Assembly: GCF_003402975.1 (NCBI RefSeq)
Contig: NZ_QURB01000007.1
Span: 151,725-215,724, forward strand
DNA: 64,000 bases
Source: Brumimicrobium aurantiacum
Lineage (GTDB): Bacteria > Bacteroidota > Bacteroidia > Flavobacteriales_D > Crocinitomicaceae
Reading direction: 5' to 3'
Shown in pieces: positions 51,656 through 61,162 of the stretch; position 1 is the first letter of the stretch; the number at the start of each line of letters is the position of its first letter. The position numbers and the translations under genes were made by a program. The notes beneath the pieces were generated by a model that made no database searches, was not told the DNA's origin, and saw only the letters and a list, made by a program, of their open reading frames with translations.

Positions 51656-52684
51656 TTATTTTAATTTTTCTTCAATATCCTGAAGTCTTTGCAATATTAG
51701 TGGAAGACGACGGAATCCAATAAATGATTTTTTGTAATCGTTCATTGGAATTGCAGGAGAGCCCATTAATCTTGTATTTGGCTTTTTAACACTTCCTGGA
51801 ATTCCTGATTGAGCAACGATTTGTGTTCCGTTGGCAATTTTTATGTGTCCACTAATTCCTACTTGTCCACCAACTAGCACGTTTTCGCCAATCTTAGTAG
51901 ATCCTGCAACTCCTGCTTGTGCAGCCATTGCTGAGTTTTTACCAACATCAACGTTGTGGGCAATTTGAACTAAATTGTCAATTTTTACTCCACGTCGCAA
52001 TATTGTTGAACCAAGTGTTGCTCTGTCAATTGTTGCATTGGCTCCAATATCAACAAAGTCCTCTAGAATAACATTTCCTATTTGTGGAACCTTTTGAAAT
52101 TCACCTTTTTCATTTGGCGCAAATCCAAATCCATCAGAACCAATAACAGCTCCAGCATGAATTAAACATGATTTTCCAATAACACAGTCATGGTAAATCG
52201 ATGCATTAGGATGAATCACTGTTTCATCACCAACTTGTACATTGTCACCAATAAATGTATTCGGATAAATCTTTGTCTTATTTCCGATTACCGCATTTTC
52301 ACCGATGTATACATTGGCACCAATATAAACTTCTTCGCCAATTGAAGCAGACTCCGCTATAGTTGCGTTTTTCTCTATTTTTGGTTGCTTTTGATGCATT
52401 TGATCGTAAACCTCTAACAACTTGGCAAAACAACTGTATGGGTCTTCAACCTTAACCAAGGTTAGGGTAGAAGGCAATGATTTTGTTGGTTCGAAAGTTT
52501 TTGCTACAATCGCTATCGAAGCATTTGTGTTGTAAATATGTGGTTCATATTTCATGTTTGATAGAAAAGTTAGCGTCCCTGGCTGACCTTCTTCGATCTT
52601 TGATAATCCAGAAACTTTAACGTTTTCATCTCCTTGTACCTCACCTTCTAAAATGCCGGCGATTTGTTCTGCTGAAAATTCCAT
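51656..52684 (-). CDS. lpxD: UDP-3-O-(3-hydroxyacyl)glucosamine N-acyltransferase
   Basis: A 342-residue LpxD. N-terminal uridine-binding domain (about 1-95, [16 protein letters not shown]) and hexapeptide helix (about 105-315) with the catalytic His in VQIAHNV and the [11 protein letters not shown] motif. It adds the second acyl chain to UDP-3-acyl-GlcN. It is first in its operon, with a TATTTTTG box four bases upstream. Confidence 0.94.
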   Translation of the reverse strand: MEFSAEQIAGILEGEVQGDENVKVSGLSKIEEGQPGTLTFLSNMKYEPHIYNTNASIAIVAKTFEPTKSLPSTLTLVKVEDPYSCFAKLLEVYDQMHQKQPKIEKNATIAESASIGEEVYIGANVYIGENAVIGNKTKIYPNTFIGDNVQVGDETVIHPNASIYHDCVIGKSCLIHAGAVIGSDGFGFAPNEKGEFQKVPQIGNVILEDFVDIGANATIDRATLGSTILRRGVKIDNLVQIAHNVDVGKNSAMAAQAGVAGSTKIGENVLVGGQVGISGHIKIANGTQIVAQSGIPGSVKKPNTRLMGSPAIPMNDYKKSFIGFRRLPLILQRLQDIEEKLK

Positions 52685-52688
52685 TCTT

Positions 52689-52696
52689 CAAAAATA
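52689..52696 (-). promoter_or_regulatory. -7 box four bases before lpxD start
   Basis: On the minus strand TATTTTTG ends four bases before the lpxD ATG and directly follows the terminator of the HD gene. No -33 TTTG at 18-20 bases. Suggests transcription begins at or near the ATG. Confidence 0.45.
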
Positions 52697-52697
52697 T

Positions 52698-52718
52698 AAA
52701 AAGAGTTTATTCAAACTC
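52698..52718 (-). terminator. Intrinsic terminator after the HD gene
   Basis: On the minus strand GAGTTT-GAAT-AAACTC followed by five T residues. The stem is short but perfect. It separates the HD gene from lpxD and abuts the lpxD -7 box. Confidence 0.6.
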
Positions 52719-52777
52719 CTTTGATTTACTTTATTTTTCCACAAAATAACATGGGTTATTGTAAAAAGTGACAAATT

Positions 52778-54049
52778 CTACTTTGATTGGTGCGAAGGAT
52801 AGCAGATAAAGTATTTTTCCACAGGCTCAGATAAAGCATGGATATTTAAATTATCGGCGGCTTGACTCACATCCTTTACACTACCGTCTTTCATCAATAA
52901 ATTGATTTTCTCATGCATTTCGTTATAGGCATTATTCCTCAAAATTGCGGTTTGAACAAAGTTTTTTGCTTCTTCTTGATTTAGTCCAAATTGTGTTTTA
53001 ACTTCATCAATCTCAAACTGAATGCGCTCTTTTGAAAACGGTTCGGTAGAAATTTCAATTTTAAATAGTTTTCTGTTAATTAGTTGACTTGCTAAAAGTG
53101 ATAGGACCTTATCATCGCAAAACTGCCAAACTTTTACAGCTCCCATAATATCGAAATCATCTAACAATGCAAATTGATTGAGAAGGTTTTCATCATTTGC
53201 AAAATCTTCCATTTCTATATCTCTAGAAAGAAAGAGTTTAAATGCTGGACTGGCAAATAAATCATGCCCGTTTTGTACTAAGTTTTTAGCTCGTCGTAAC
53301 AAAAAAGTGAGCATAACTTCTGATGAAACAACAGTTTTATGCATGTAAACTTGCCAATACATCAGTCTTCGTGCAACCAAAAACTTCTCAATAGAATAAA
53401 CTCCTTTCTGTTCAACCACAAGTTGATTGTCTACAACGTCTAGCATCGCGATAATTCGATCACTTCCTATGACACCTTCAGAAACACCTGTGTAAAAACT
53501 GTCTCTATTAAGGTAGTCCATTCTATCCATATCTAATTGGCTAGATACTAATTGATGAAGAAACTCCTTATGGTATTTATTTTCGAAAATTTCAATTGAT
53601 AAATCTAATTTCCCATCAAACTCCTGCGAAAGTTTTTTCATGAAGAGCAAAGAAATTTCTTCGTGACTTACATTTTTTACAATATCTCTTTCTAAAGTAT
53701 GACTAAATGGTCCATGACCAATGTCGTGCAAAAGAATGGCAATCAAAGTTGCAGTTTCTTCCTCCTCTGTAATTTCAATACCTTTATAACGCAAGGCCTG
53801 AATGGCTTTGGTCATTAGGTGTGTGGCACCAATTGCATGATGAAAACGTGTGTGAAGTGCACCTGGATAAACCAGATGTGACATTCCTAATTGTTTAATT
53901 CTCCTTAATCTTTGGTAGAAAGGATGCTCTATTAAATCGAAAATTATATCCTTTGGCAATGAAATAAATCCATATACAGGATCGTTTAGAATTTTCTTTT
54001 TATTATTTATGTTGAGGTTTGGACGCAAATCTTTACTTTTATAATTCAT
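52778..54049 (-). CDS. HD-domain phosphohydrolase (SAMHD1/dGTPase-like)
   Basis: A 423-residue HD-superfamily protein. The metal motif is spread as HTRFHH and HDIGHGPFSH, with further conserved QLDMDRMDYLNRDS downstream. Matches the Bacteroidota HD protein commonly encoded beside lpxD. dNTPase activity is possible but the natural substrate is not known. It begins just 23 bases from porX on the opposite strand. Confidence 0.87.
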   Translation of the reverse strand: MNYKSKDLRPNLNINNKKKILNDPVYGFISLPKDIIFDLIEHPFYQRLRRIKQLGMSHLVYPGALHTRFHHAIGATHLMTKAIQALRYKGIEITEEEETATLIAILLHDIGHGPFSHTLERDIVKNVSHEEISLLFMKKLSQEFDGKLDLSIEIFENKYHKEFLHQLVSSQLDMDRMDYLNRDSFYTGVSEGVIGSDRIIAMLDVVDNQLVVEQKGVYSIEKFLVARRLMYWQVYMHKTVVSSEVMLTFLLRRAKNLVQNGHDLFASPAFKLFLSRDIEMEDFANDENLLNQFALLDDFDIMGAVKVWQFCDDKVLSLLASQLINRKLFKIEISTEPFSKERIQFEIDEVKTQFGLNQEEAKNFVQTAILRNNAYNEMHEKINLLMKDGSVKDVSQAADNLNIHALSEPVEKYFICYPSHQSK

Positions 54050-54072
54050 GTAAAATTAAAAATAATCAGATA

Positions 54073-55623
54073 ATGCAAGTAAAAATCCTTTGGGCAGATG
54101 ATGAAATCGACTTATTAAAACCACATATCATGTTTTTAGAGCAGAAAGGATATGATGTAGAAGCGGTTCATAGTGGTGGTGAAGCCATAGAAAAATGTGA
54201 AGAGGAAGCATTTGATATTGTCTTTTTAGATGAAAATATGCCAGGTATTTCTGGTTTAGATGCCTTGGCAAAAATCAAAGAGATTCGTCCGATGGTTCCA
54301 GTGGTTATGATCACTAAAAGTGAAGAAGAAAGTATCATGGAAGAAGCCATTGGTGGAAAAATAGCTGATTATTTAATTAAACCAGTGAATCCGAATCAGA
54401 TTTTATTGAGTTTAAAGAAAAACCTTGATCAAGGAAAGTTGGTATCTGATAAAGTGAACACTAATTATCAACGTGAGTTTAGACAAATTGGAATGGATTT
54501 GAGTGATCGCCTTGATGCTGAAGAGTGGGCAGCGATGTATAAAAAGCTTGTGAATTGGGATATCGAATTTTCGAAATTGGAAGATCAAGGAATGCAGGAA
54601 GTTTTTGATATGCAGCTGAAAGAAGCCAATTCTTCATTTTCAAAGTTTATCGAAGAAAATTATTTAGATTGGTTGAATAGCGTTGAGGAAGCTCCTCAAA
54701 TGTTGCATACTTTGTTTAAAGACAAAATAGCACCACATTTAGACGAGCCTGTTTATTTATTGGTGGTGGATAATTTAAGATATGACCAATATCAAGCTTT
54801 GCGCCCAACATTAAGTAAATATTTTACATTTGATAGAGAAGATATTGTGTATTCTATTTTGCCAACCGCAACGCAATATGCGAGGAATGCCTTTTTTGCA
54901 GGCTTAATGCCGAGTGAAATTAAAAAGAAATATCCAGAATTATGGATTAGTGAAGATCAAGAAGGAAGTAAGAATGCTCATGAGGAGGAGTTGTTGCTAA
55001 AACAATTAAAACGACTTGGAACGGATGTGAAAGTAGGTTATCGAAAAATAACCAATATAGAAGCAGGGAAGAAGTTAGCTGAAAATTTGAATCAGTTAAA
55101 GAATAATGACCTGAATGTTATTGTCTATAATTTTGTAGACATGCTTTCACATGCAAGAACAGATATGAAAGTAATTCGTGAATTAGCTGATGATGAGGCT
55201 GCGTACCGTTCTTTAACGACAAGTTGGTTTGATCATTCTCCTCTTCAAGATATCATGAAAGAAATAGCGAAATCTGGAGCGAAATTAATTTTGACAACTG
55301 ATCACGGTACGGTCAAAGTGAATAATGCTGTGAAAATTGTAGGTCCAAAAGAAACAAATACTAATTTAAGGTACAAAATTGGAAAAAACTTGAATTATAA
55401 AGGAAAGGAGGTTTTCGAAGTGAAGAACCCAGATGAAGCCTATTTACCTAAAGATAATATATCGGACGCTTATGTTTTTAGCCGAAATAATGACTTTTTT
55501 GTCTATCCGAACAACTTTAATCATTATTCGAAATATTATAATGACACCTTTCAACATGGAGGTATTTCCCTTGAGGAAATATTGATTCCATACGTTGAAA
55601 TGAGAGGGAAAAAGAGAAATTAA
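54073..55623 (+). CDS. porX: PorX-type response regulator with PglZ domain
   Basis: A 516-residue protein. CheY-like receiver at 1-120 (VKILWADDEIDLL, phosphoacceptor in IVFLDENMPG). The PglZ alkaline-phosphatase-like part runs from about 205 to the end (LLVVDNLRYDQY, NFVDMLSHARTDM, TTDHGTVKV). This combination is the PorX regulator of T9SS in Porphyromonas and Flavobacterium. Start at ATG 54073 gives the receiver N-terminus; a longer frame to 54019 would overlap the HD gene. The partner kinase PorY is not in the window. Confidence 0.92.
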   Translation: MQVKILWADDEIDLLKPHIMFLEQKGYDVEAVHSGGEAIEKCEEEAFDIVFLDENMPGISGLDALAKIKEIRPMVPVVMITKSEEESIMEEAIGGKIADYLIKPVNPNQILLSLKKNLDQGKLVSDKVNTNYQREFRQIGMDLSDRLDAEEWAAMYKKLVNWDIEFSKLEDQGMQEVFDMQLKEANSSFSKFIEENYLDWLNSVEEAPQMLHTLFKDKIAPHLDEPVYLLVVDNLRYDQYQALRPTLSKYFTFDREDIVYSILPTATQYARNAFFAGLMPSEIKKKYPELWISEDQEGSKNAHEEELLLKQLKRLGTDVKVGYRKITNIEAGKKLAENLNQLKNNDLNVIVYNFVDMLSHARTDMKVIRELADDEAAYRSLTTSWFDHSPLQDIMKEIAKSGAKLILTTDHGTVKVNNAVKIVGPKETNTNLRYKIGKNLNYKGKEVFEVKNPDEAYLPKDNISDAYVFSRNNDFFVYPNNFNHYSKYYNDTFQHGGISLEEILIPYVEMRGKKRN

Positions 55624-55656
55624 ATTTTAGCTTAAATTTGTAGGATACAAAAGTAT

Positions 55657-56073
55657 ATGAAATTTTACGCAAGAAACGAGAAAGACCTGATCAATATTAG
55701 TTCTGACTTTCTCGAACTGATGAAAGAATATAAATGTTTTGCATTTAATGGAGAAATGGGAGTGGGAAAAACCACTTTTATTTCATACCTTGTAAAAGCA
55801 ATGGGGATCGTTGATCAAGTGAGTTCACCTACTTATGGTTATGTGAACGAATATGAAAGTCCTTTTTTTGGGACGGTTTATCATTTTGATTTATATAGAA
55901 TTGAAGATGAAAGCGAAGCTTATGATATAGGAATAGAGGAATATATTTACCGTGATAATGTAGTTTTTATCGAATGGGCCGAAAAAATAGAGAACCTTTT
56001 ACCCGAAGATTGCGTATGGATAAATATTACAAAAGATGACCTTGGTGGTCGGACCATTGAAACTGAAATATGA
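55657..56073 (+). CDS. tsaE: tRNA threonylcarbamoyladenosine biosynthesis ATPase TsaE
   Basis: A 138-residue P-loop protein. Walker A GEMGVGKTTF (about 36-45), SSPTYGYVNEY and the YHFDLYRIED motif are diagnostic. Works with TsaB and TsaD in t6A formation. Lies 33 bases after porX and overlaps ald by four bases. A TAAATTTG -7-like box lies at 55633-55640. Confidence 0.93.
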   Translation: MKFYARNEKDLINISSDFLELMKEYKCFAFNGEMGVGKTTFISYLVKAMGIVDQVSSPTYGYVNEYESPFFGTVYHFDLYRIEDESEAYDIGIEEYIYRDNVVFIEWAEKIENLLPEDCVWINITKDDLGGRTIETEI

Positions 56074-57290
56074 AGACAGATCCAGATATAATTAAAAGCT
56101 TAATGAAAGAGGGTCGGTTACTTCCACAAGAGGAAATGTTGGAAATAGCCCGAAAAAAAGGCAGATTAAAAATTGGAGTTCCTTGTGAAAATACTTTTCA
56201 AGAAAGGCGTGTGGCTTTGGTGCCAGAGGCCGTTTCTTTATTAGTAGCCAATGGACATGAAATAAAAGTTGAAACCAAAGCTGGTGAAAATGCAAATTTT
56301 TCTGATAGGGCCTATTCTGAAGCTGGGGCTGAAATAGTATATGATCGAAAGGATGTATTCCAATGTGACATTGTTTTTAAAGTTTCTCCGCCTGTAGAGG
56401 AAGAAGTTGAAATGATGGAAATGGGCTTAACTTTAATTTCTGCACTTCAAATTAGTATGCAACCACGCCAAGTGTTGCAGAAAATGATGAAAAAGAAAAT
56501 TACTGCTATTGCTTGGGATTATATGCGTGATGAAGAAGGTCATTTTCCTGTTGTAAGTGCGATGGGGGAAATTGCAGGAAATACATCAATTCACATTGCA
56601 GCAGAATTACTCAATGCCTTTAAAAATGGGAAGGGAGTTATGCTGGGAGGAATTGCCGGAGTTCAACCAACTGAAGTTGTGATTCTCGGTGCAGGAACGG
56701 TTGGCGAATTTGCAGCAAAATCTGCAATTGGACTAGGATGTTCTGTTAAGGTTTTTGATAATGCGCTTGGAAAATTACGTCGTCTACAATCCAAAGTTGG
56801 TCAACGTATTTACACCTCTATAATTCAACCTAAAGTTTTAAGTAAAGCCTTAATGCGTGCCGATGTTGTCATTGGAGCAGTGCGTTCACCTTTTGGTAAA
56901 ACACCTTGTATCGTTTCTGAGGAAATGGTGAGTAATATGAAATCAGGATCTATAGTGATAGATGTAAGTATTGATCAAGGTGGATGTTTCGAAACATCTG
57001 AATTAACTAATCATGAGCAGCCCACTTTTGATAAATATGGCGTAACACATTATTGTGTACCTAATATCGCTTCAAGGGTTTCAAGAACTGCCTCATTTGC
57101 CATCTCAAATATTTTTGCTCCTGTTCTTATTAAAATGGGGGAGAAAGGAGGTGATAAGGAGTTGATTAAACGAGATCATGGTTTTAGATGTGGTGTTTAC
57201 ATGTATAAAGGAACCTTAACTAGTGAGGTGCTTGGGAAAATATTTGACCTTAATCATAAAGAAATCGAACTTTTATTAATGGGGATGTAA
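56070..57290 (+). CDS. ald: Alanine dehydrogenase
   Basis: A 406-residue NAD-dependent AlaDH/PNT-family enzyme catalysing L-Ala to pyruvate plus ammonia. N-terminal substrate domain with QERRVALVPE; Rossmann NAD motif GAGTVGEFAAKSAIGLG; IAGVQPTEVVIL linker; the VPNIASRVSRTAS loop. About 30 residues longer than Bacillus Ald, as in other Bacteroidota. Four-base overlap with tsaE. Confidence 0.9.
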   Translation: MKTDPDIIKSLMKEGRLLPQEEMLEIARKKGRLKIGVPCENTFQERRVALVPEAVSLLVANGHEIKVETKAGENANFSDRAYSEAGAEIVYDRKDVFQCDIVFKVSPPVEEEVEMMEMGLTLISALQISMQPRQVLQKMMKKKITAIAWDYMRDEEGHFPVVSAMGEIAGNTSIHIAAELLNAFKNGKGVMLGGIAGVQPTEVVILGAGTVGEFAAKSAIGLGCSVKVFDNALGKLRRLQSKVGQRIYTSIIQPKVLSKALMRADVVIGAVRSPFGKTPCIVSEEMVSNMKSGSIVIDVSIDQGGCFETSELTNHEQPTFDKYGVTHYCVPNIASRVSRTASFAISNIFAPVLIKMGEKGGDKELIKRDHGFRCGVYMYKGTLTSEVLGKIFDLNHKEIELLLMGM

Positions 57291-57326
57291 GTTTACTCCT
57301 ATTTTTGTAGTCTAATTTTATAGATT

Positions 57327-58022
57327 ATGAAAGGAATTTGGAAAAGACTTCGTTATTATCTTATCGGTTTTTTAATTGGTACAATCTTCGTTAGTATCTT
57401 ATTTGGAGATCGTGGTTGTTCTTGGACACCAACCAATAGAGTGAAAAATTCAATTCAAGATAAAATTATTGTTTTTCCCGAAGATGAAATTCCTACGATC
57501 AATGCAATGGGACTTAATCAAACTAATATCTATAGATTTTTAGTCAATGCAGATGTTGATTTTTCAAATAGTTTAAAAGATAGCTATCCAAAAGTTTACA
57601 TCGTAGAAAATCATGATTCCATCGCTCAGCGTTTACAATTTTCATTGTATGAAGATAGTTATTTAACAGTGGTTCATACCTTAAAAGAGGAAGAGAAACC
57701 ACAACGATATGAACAGCTAGAAGGTTGGGGAGAAATGGTAAGGCTACCTAAAGACTCAGCATTAGTTTTTATCGATAAATCAAATTATACACAATGTAAG
57801 GCTAGAAGATTGGCAACTACCGATCAGCAAGAAATTATTCAGCAAATGAAGCATACAGGGCGTGTAAACTTTTCAGAAAGTGATTTAATGTTGACTAAAG
57901 CTGTTCAGCAGATTCAATTTTATCAAAATGATACTTTAGAGGTGAATGCAAAAACGATTTGGTTTGAATCGCGTATTACTTTCAAAGATTTTGATTGGAA
58001 AGAAAAGTTAGAGTGTGAATAG
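57327..58022 (+). CDS. DUF4258-like membrane-anchored protein
   Basis: A 231-residue protein with an N-terminal membrane helix (about 9-25, YYLIGFLIGTIFVSILFG), then soluble domain beginning NRVKNSIQDKIIVF. The N-terminus and the NADVDFSNS segment resemble the DUF4258 proteins that commonly follow ald in Bacteroidota. A TATTTTTG box at 57300-57307 could give it its own promoter. Function unknown. Confidence 0.65.
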   Translation: MKGIWKRLRYYLIGFLIGTIFVSILFGDRGCSWTPTNRVKNSIQDKIIVFPEDEIPTINAMGLNQTNIYRFLVNADVDFSNSLKDSYPKVYIVENHDSIAQRLQFSLYEDSYLTVVHTLKEEEKPQRYEQLEGWGEMVRLPKDSALVFIDKSNYTQCKARRLATTDQQEIIQQMKHTGRVNFSESDLMLTKAVQQIQFYQNDTLEVNAKTIWFESRITFKDFDWKEKLECE

Positions 58023-58040
58023 TTGGATCAATAGTCAGAA

Positions 58041-58452
58041 TTAAGATCGCTGTTTCTTCGTCTTTAAGACTACAGATTTTACGATGGAATCATGCAAAGC
58101 TTTATTTTTGGAACTAATTGATACAGCAAATAATGAAAATACACCAAGAAACAACTTTGCTATATATCGGATTTCTGCTGCAGGAAAAGATATATTTTTT
58201 TTTGTGTTACTTTCCTTTTTTTATTCTTATTCCAACAATATAATGACCAATGGTTGCGCCAAATATAGAGCTTGATAGAGGTTCATACAATCCGAAAATG
58301 GCAATAACAACCAAAATTCTTAAATAGGATGGAACTTCATCAAAAGAAGATAGTAGGTTGGTTGCAAAATAAATTAAAAATATGTAAACCATGAGGTCGG
58401 TATAAGAAGCTTTAATCCTATCTATTAATTCTGCGTATTCTATCCCTTCCAT
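58041..58452 (-). pseudogene. RDD-family membrane protein, frameshifted
   Basis: Two halves of one RDD protein in different frames. The first (58452 to the stop at 58207) gives 81 residues ending GATIGHYIVGIRIKKGK. One frame away the strand continues ESNTKKNISFPAAEIRYI, then KLFLGVFSLFAVS and NKALHDSIVKSVV, to a stop at 58041, exactly the missing half. The shift lies in a run of seven A (coding strand) inside codons for I-K-K-G; removing one A joins them. Restored length is about 136. Mutation, sequencing error or programmed slippage are all possible. Confidence 0.8.
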
Positions 58453-58464
58453 GTAATAATAGCG

Positions 58465-59067
58465 TTACTCTTTTTTTGTTGGATTCTTAACACCTGCATT
58501 GATTTTTACCTCTAAATGGTTGACTTCCGGAGTTAAAGGGCAAGAATAGCGATAAGAGTATACACAGTAAGGATTGTAAGCTAAATTAAAATCCACAGCA
58601 ATAGTTTCTTCATCACCTGTCATGTTTAGGTCTAAATATCTTCCTCCTCCATATGTTTCTTCAGGTACGTTAGCATCTTTAAATGGAATAAAAACATAAT
58701 CTTTATATTTTTCACCTTTTAAAGTCAAATTCTTATACACTTCAAGGTTTTGTTCTTTTCCATCAATCTCAAAAATCAAAATACCAATTCTTTGATACTT
58801 TACCTTTCTTGAAGAAGTGGTCGGCATTTTAAAAGGTCTACTTTTCTTTTTCTTAAATTGCGCTGTTATTACCCAACTTTTGTCAATTGGAAAATAGTTT
58901 AGGTTTAAAATCTTCTCTTTTTCTTGGTCATTGAGTACTTCATTCGAATGCAAAAGTTCTTGTTCAAATGAATCTCTTAGGTTCTGAACAGAGTCTATAT
59001 AAGTATCTTGGGCGTGAACCAGTGAGCATTGTAGTAAAAAGAACAAAAAGATCAAATGTAGTTTCAT
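58465..59067 (-). CDS. Exported DUF1684 protein
   Basis: A 200-residue protein with signal peptide (about 1-19, SLVHAQ). The DUF1684 pattern is clear: YFPIDKSWVITAQF, then FIPFKDANVPEETYGGGRYLDL and AYNPYCVYSYRYSCPLTP. The family is widespread with no settled function. It follows yggS by 18 bases on the same strand. Confidence 0.87.
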   Translation of the reverse strand: MKLHLIFLFFLLQCSLVHAQDTYIDSVQNLRDSFEQELLHSNEVLNDQEKEKILNLNYFPIDKSWVITAQFKKKKSRPFKMPTTSSRKVKYQRIGILIFEIDGKEQNLEVYKNLTLKGEKYKDYVFIPFKDANVPEETYGGGRYLDLNMTGDEETIAVDFNLAYNPYCVYSYRYSCPLTPEVNHLEVKINAGVKNPTKKE

Positions 59068-59085
59068 AAGTGTAGTATTAATTTA

Positions 59086-59748
59086 TTAATTTCGAGAACC
59101 AAAAATTGTACTCCCAATTCTTACCATATTACTACCTTCTTCAATTGCAATTTTGTAGTCGCCGCTCATGCCCATTGAGATAATTTCAAATGATTTATTG
59201 AATTTAAAGAAATGGCTTCTGAATATTTCAAAATAATTATTGAGTGTTCTAAACTCATCTTGAATTTTTTCTTCATTCTCTGTAAATGTTGCCATTCCCA
59301 TTACGCCTCGAACATTGATGTTTTCAAGTTGAGTAAATTCTTGGCTTTCTAACATTGTTTTGGCTTCATCAAAGTCAAAACCATATTTACTTTGTTCTTG
59401 GGCGATATGAAATTGGAGAAGTACATCAATTGTACGTTCTTCTTTTTTAGCACGTTTATTTATTTCTTCAAGTAGTTTAAAACTGTCTACACCATGAATT
59501 AGGCTAACAAAAGGAGCAATATACTTTACTTTTTTTGTTTGTAAATGACCAATCATGTGCCACTCAATATCTTTAGGTAGAGCCTCGTATTTATCAACTA
59601 ATTCTTGAACTCTATTTTCCCCAAATATGCGCTGACCAGCCTCATAAGCTGCTAAAATATCTTCATTCGGCTTAGTTTTAGAAACTGCTACAAGTGTAAC
59701 GCCTTGAGGTAAATTTGATTTTACTTCTGATAACTTTTCTGCAATCAT
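59086..59748 (-). CDS. YggS/PLPBP family pyridoxal-phosphate-binding protein
   Basis: A 220-residue alanine-racemase-fold PLP protein. The PLP lysine is in LVAVSKTKP (about 20-28), FGENRVQELVDKYEAL and WHMIGHLQTKK follow, and ISMGMSGDYKIAIEEGSNMVRIGSTIFG closes it. It buffers PLP and influences amino-acid and vitamin B6 balance. Its start overlaps the DUF1015 stop by four bases (ATGA). Confidence 0.93.
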   Translation of the reverse strand: MIAEKLSEVKSNLPQGVTLVAVSKTKPNEDILAAYEAGQRIFGENRVQELVDKYEALPKDIEWHMIGHLQTKKVKYIAPFVSLIHGVDSFKLLEEINKRAKKEERTIDVLLQFHIAQEQSKYGFDFDEAKTMLESQEFTQLENINVRGVMGMATFTENEEKIQDEFRTLNNYFEIFRSHFFKFNKSFEIISMGMSGDYKIAIEEGSNMVRIGSTIFGSRN

Positions 59749-60989
59749 TCGTTTATTTTATAAATTGTTAAACCACTTCGCATTTTAGGTTCAATGAAGG
59801 TTGATTTTGGGGGCATAATTGCATTTTCATCGGCAACAGCCTTTAGTTGTTCCATCGTTACAGGGTACAATAGAAATCCAACTTGATATTCTCCGGAATT
59901 TACTGAATGTTCAATGGCTAAAATTTCGTCTTCACCACTTTGGAAGCTGATATTTTCATCCGTGGTTAGGTCATGTATGCCTAAAATAGGAGAGAGAATA
60001 TATCGTGTTAGAATTTCTGCGTCGATACTACTTACAGCGTCTGTTTTAGTATGAGCTTCAGGTTTTAGCCTTAATTGATACCAATGTCTATCCACAAACA
60101 TGTGAATATCATGTAATTGTTCTGGATTTTTTGGACGTTCTAATTTTGTTACAGTAAATTTTTCTTCAATTTGTTTAACGAGTTCTTCTTCCGAATGACC
60201 GTTTAAGGTTTTGCAAAGCCTATTGAAAGGCATGATATTCAGTCGTTCCTCATCAATGAAGAAACTCAAAAATGCATTGTAGTTTTTATCTAAATCTCTT
60301 TCACCTCGTGAATTGATTAAGTCATGTAACCTTACTGATGAAGCCGATCTATGATGACCATCAGCTATGTAACAATTTTCAATTTCTGAATATGCAGCTT
60401 GTATTTCTTCAACTTCCTGACTTGTTGCCAACCAGAGTTCGTGAATTGTTTCGTCTGTAGTTGCAAATTCATATTCTGGGCGATTTTTAGTGATTTTCGC
60501 CAAAATTTCATCCAATTTCTCACTTTTCTTATGACTTAATAAAACGGGTTCAGCATTGAATCCTACAATGTCCAAGTAATTGGTAAACAGTGATTCTCTT
60601 GAGGTTAAGGTTGCTTCGTGTTTTTTTATTTTATTGTTCTTGTATTCTTGAACACTAGCCCCACCAATAACCCCTAAATAACTGTGATGAGGTGTTGATT
60701 GTTTATAGATATATAATGTTGCTTCCTCATCTTGTTGAAAAATCTTACGCTCAGTAAATTCTTCATATTTATGTTTTACTTTCATAAATCGTTCAACAGA
60801 GTTGGGAACTGTTCTGTTGTCTTCATTTTCAAAAAATTCTGGGTGAATGATGTGAATGAAAGAATAAGGATTTGACTCAAGCTTTGCTTCTAGAATTGAG
60901 TTCTTATAAGTTGAAACAGCTCGTGAGGCAACTAGGTGTGCCATGCTTCTAGTTGGACGAATTGCTTTAAATGCTTTTATTTTTGTCAT
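59745..60989 (-). CDS. DUF1015 family protein (SerK-like)
   Basis: A 414-residue soluble protein matching DUF1015: FKAIRPTRSMAHLVASRAVSTY at the start, then NPYSFIHIIHPEF, YIADGHHRSASS near residue 205 and TDENISFQSG. Homologues include the ATP- or ADP-dependent L-serine kinases SbnI and SerK, so amino-acid phosphorylation is plausible but unproved here. Co-transcribed with yggS. Confidence 0.85.
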   Translation of the reverse strand: MTKIKAFKAIRPTRSMAHLVASRAVSTYKNSILEAKLESNPYSFIHIIHPEFFENEDNRTVPNSVERFMKVKHKYEEFTERKIFQQDEEATLYIYKQSTPHHSYLGVIGGASVQEYKNNKIKKHEATLTSRESLFTNYLDIVGFNAEPVLLSHKKSEKLDEILAKITKNRPEYEFATTDETIHELWLATSQEVEEIQAAYSEIENCYIADGHHRSASSVRLHDLINSRGERDLDKNYNAFLSFFIDEERLNIMPFNRLCKTLNGHSEEELVKQIEEKFTVTKLERPKNPEQLHDIHMFVDRHWYQLRLKPEAHTKTDAVSSIDAEILTRYILSPILGIHDLTTDENISFQSGEDEILAIEHSVNSGEYQVGFLLYPVTMEQLKAVADENAIMPPKSTFIEPKMRSGLTIYKINE

Positions 60990-61150
60990 ATATTGTTCTT
61001 ATCTATAAAGTATTGCGGGCATTAAAGCAAATATAGAAAATTGTTTGATTTTCGGATCAAAATTGATTAGAACTAAACCAATTATTTCGAGATTTTAAAA
61101 GAGATACCATTCTTTTTTAAATGATGTGCAATATTGTGTTTAATTAGCTG

Positions 61151-61158
61151 TATTTTTG
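61151..61158 (+). promoter_or_regulatory. -7 box four bases before rimO start
   Basis: TATTTTTG ends four bases upstream of the ATG at 61163, without a -33 TTTG at 18-20 bases. Fits a leaderless mRNA. Confidence 0.45.
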
Positions 61159-61162
61159 CAGC

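Noticed and set aside
58084..58275. 63-residue plus-strand frame
   Set aside because: It lies antisense to the frameshifted RDD gene, whose minus-strand halves match the family.
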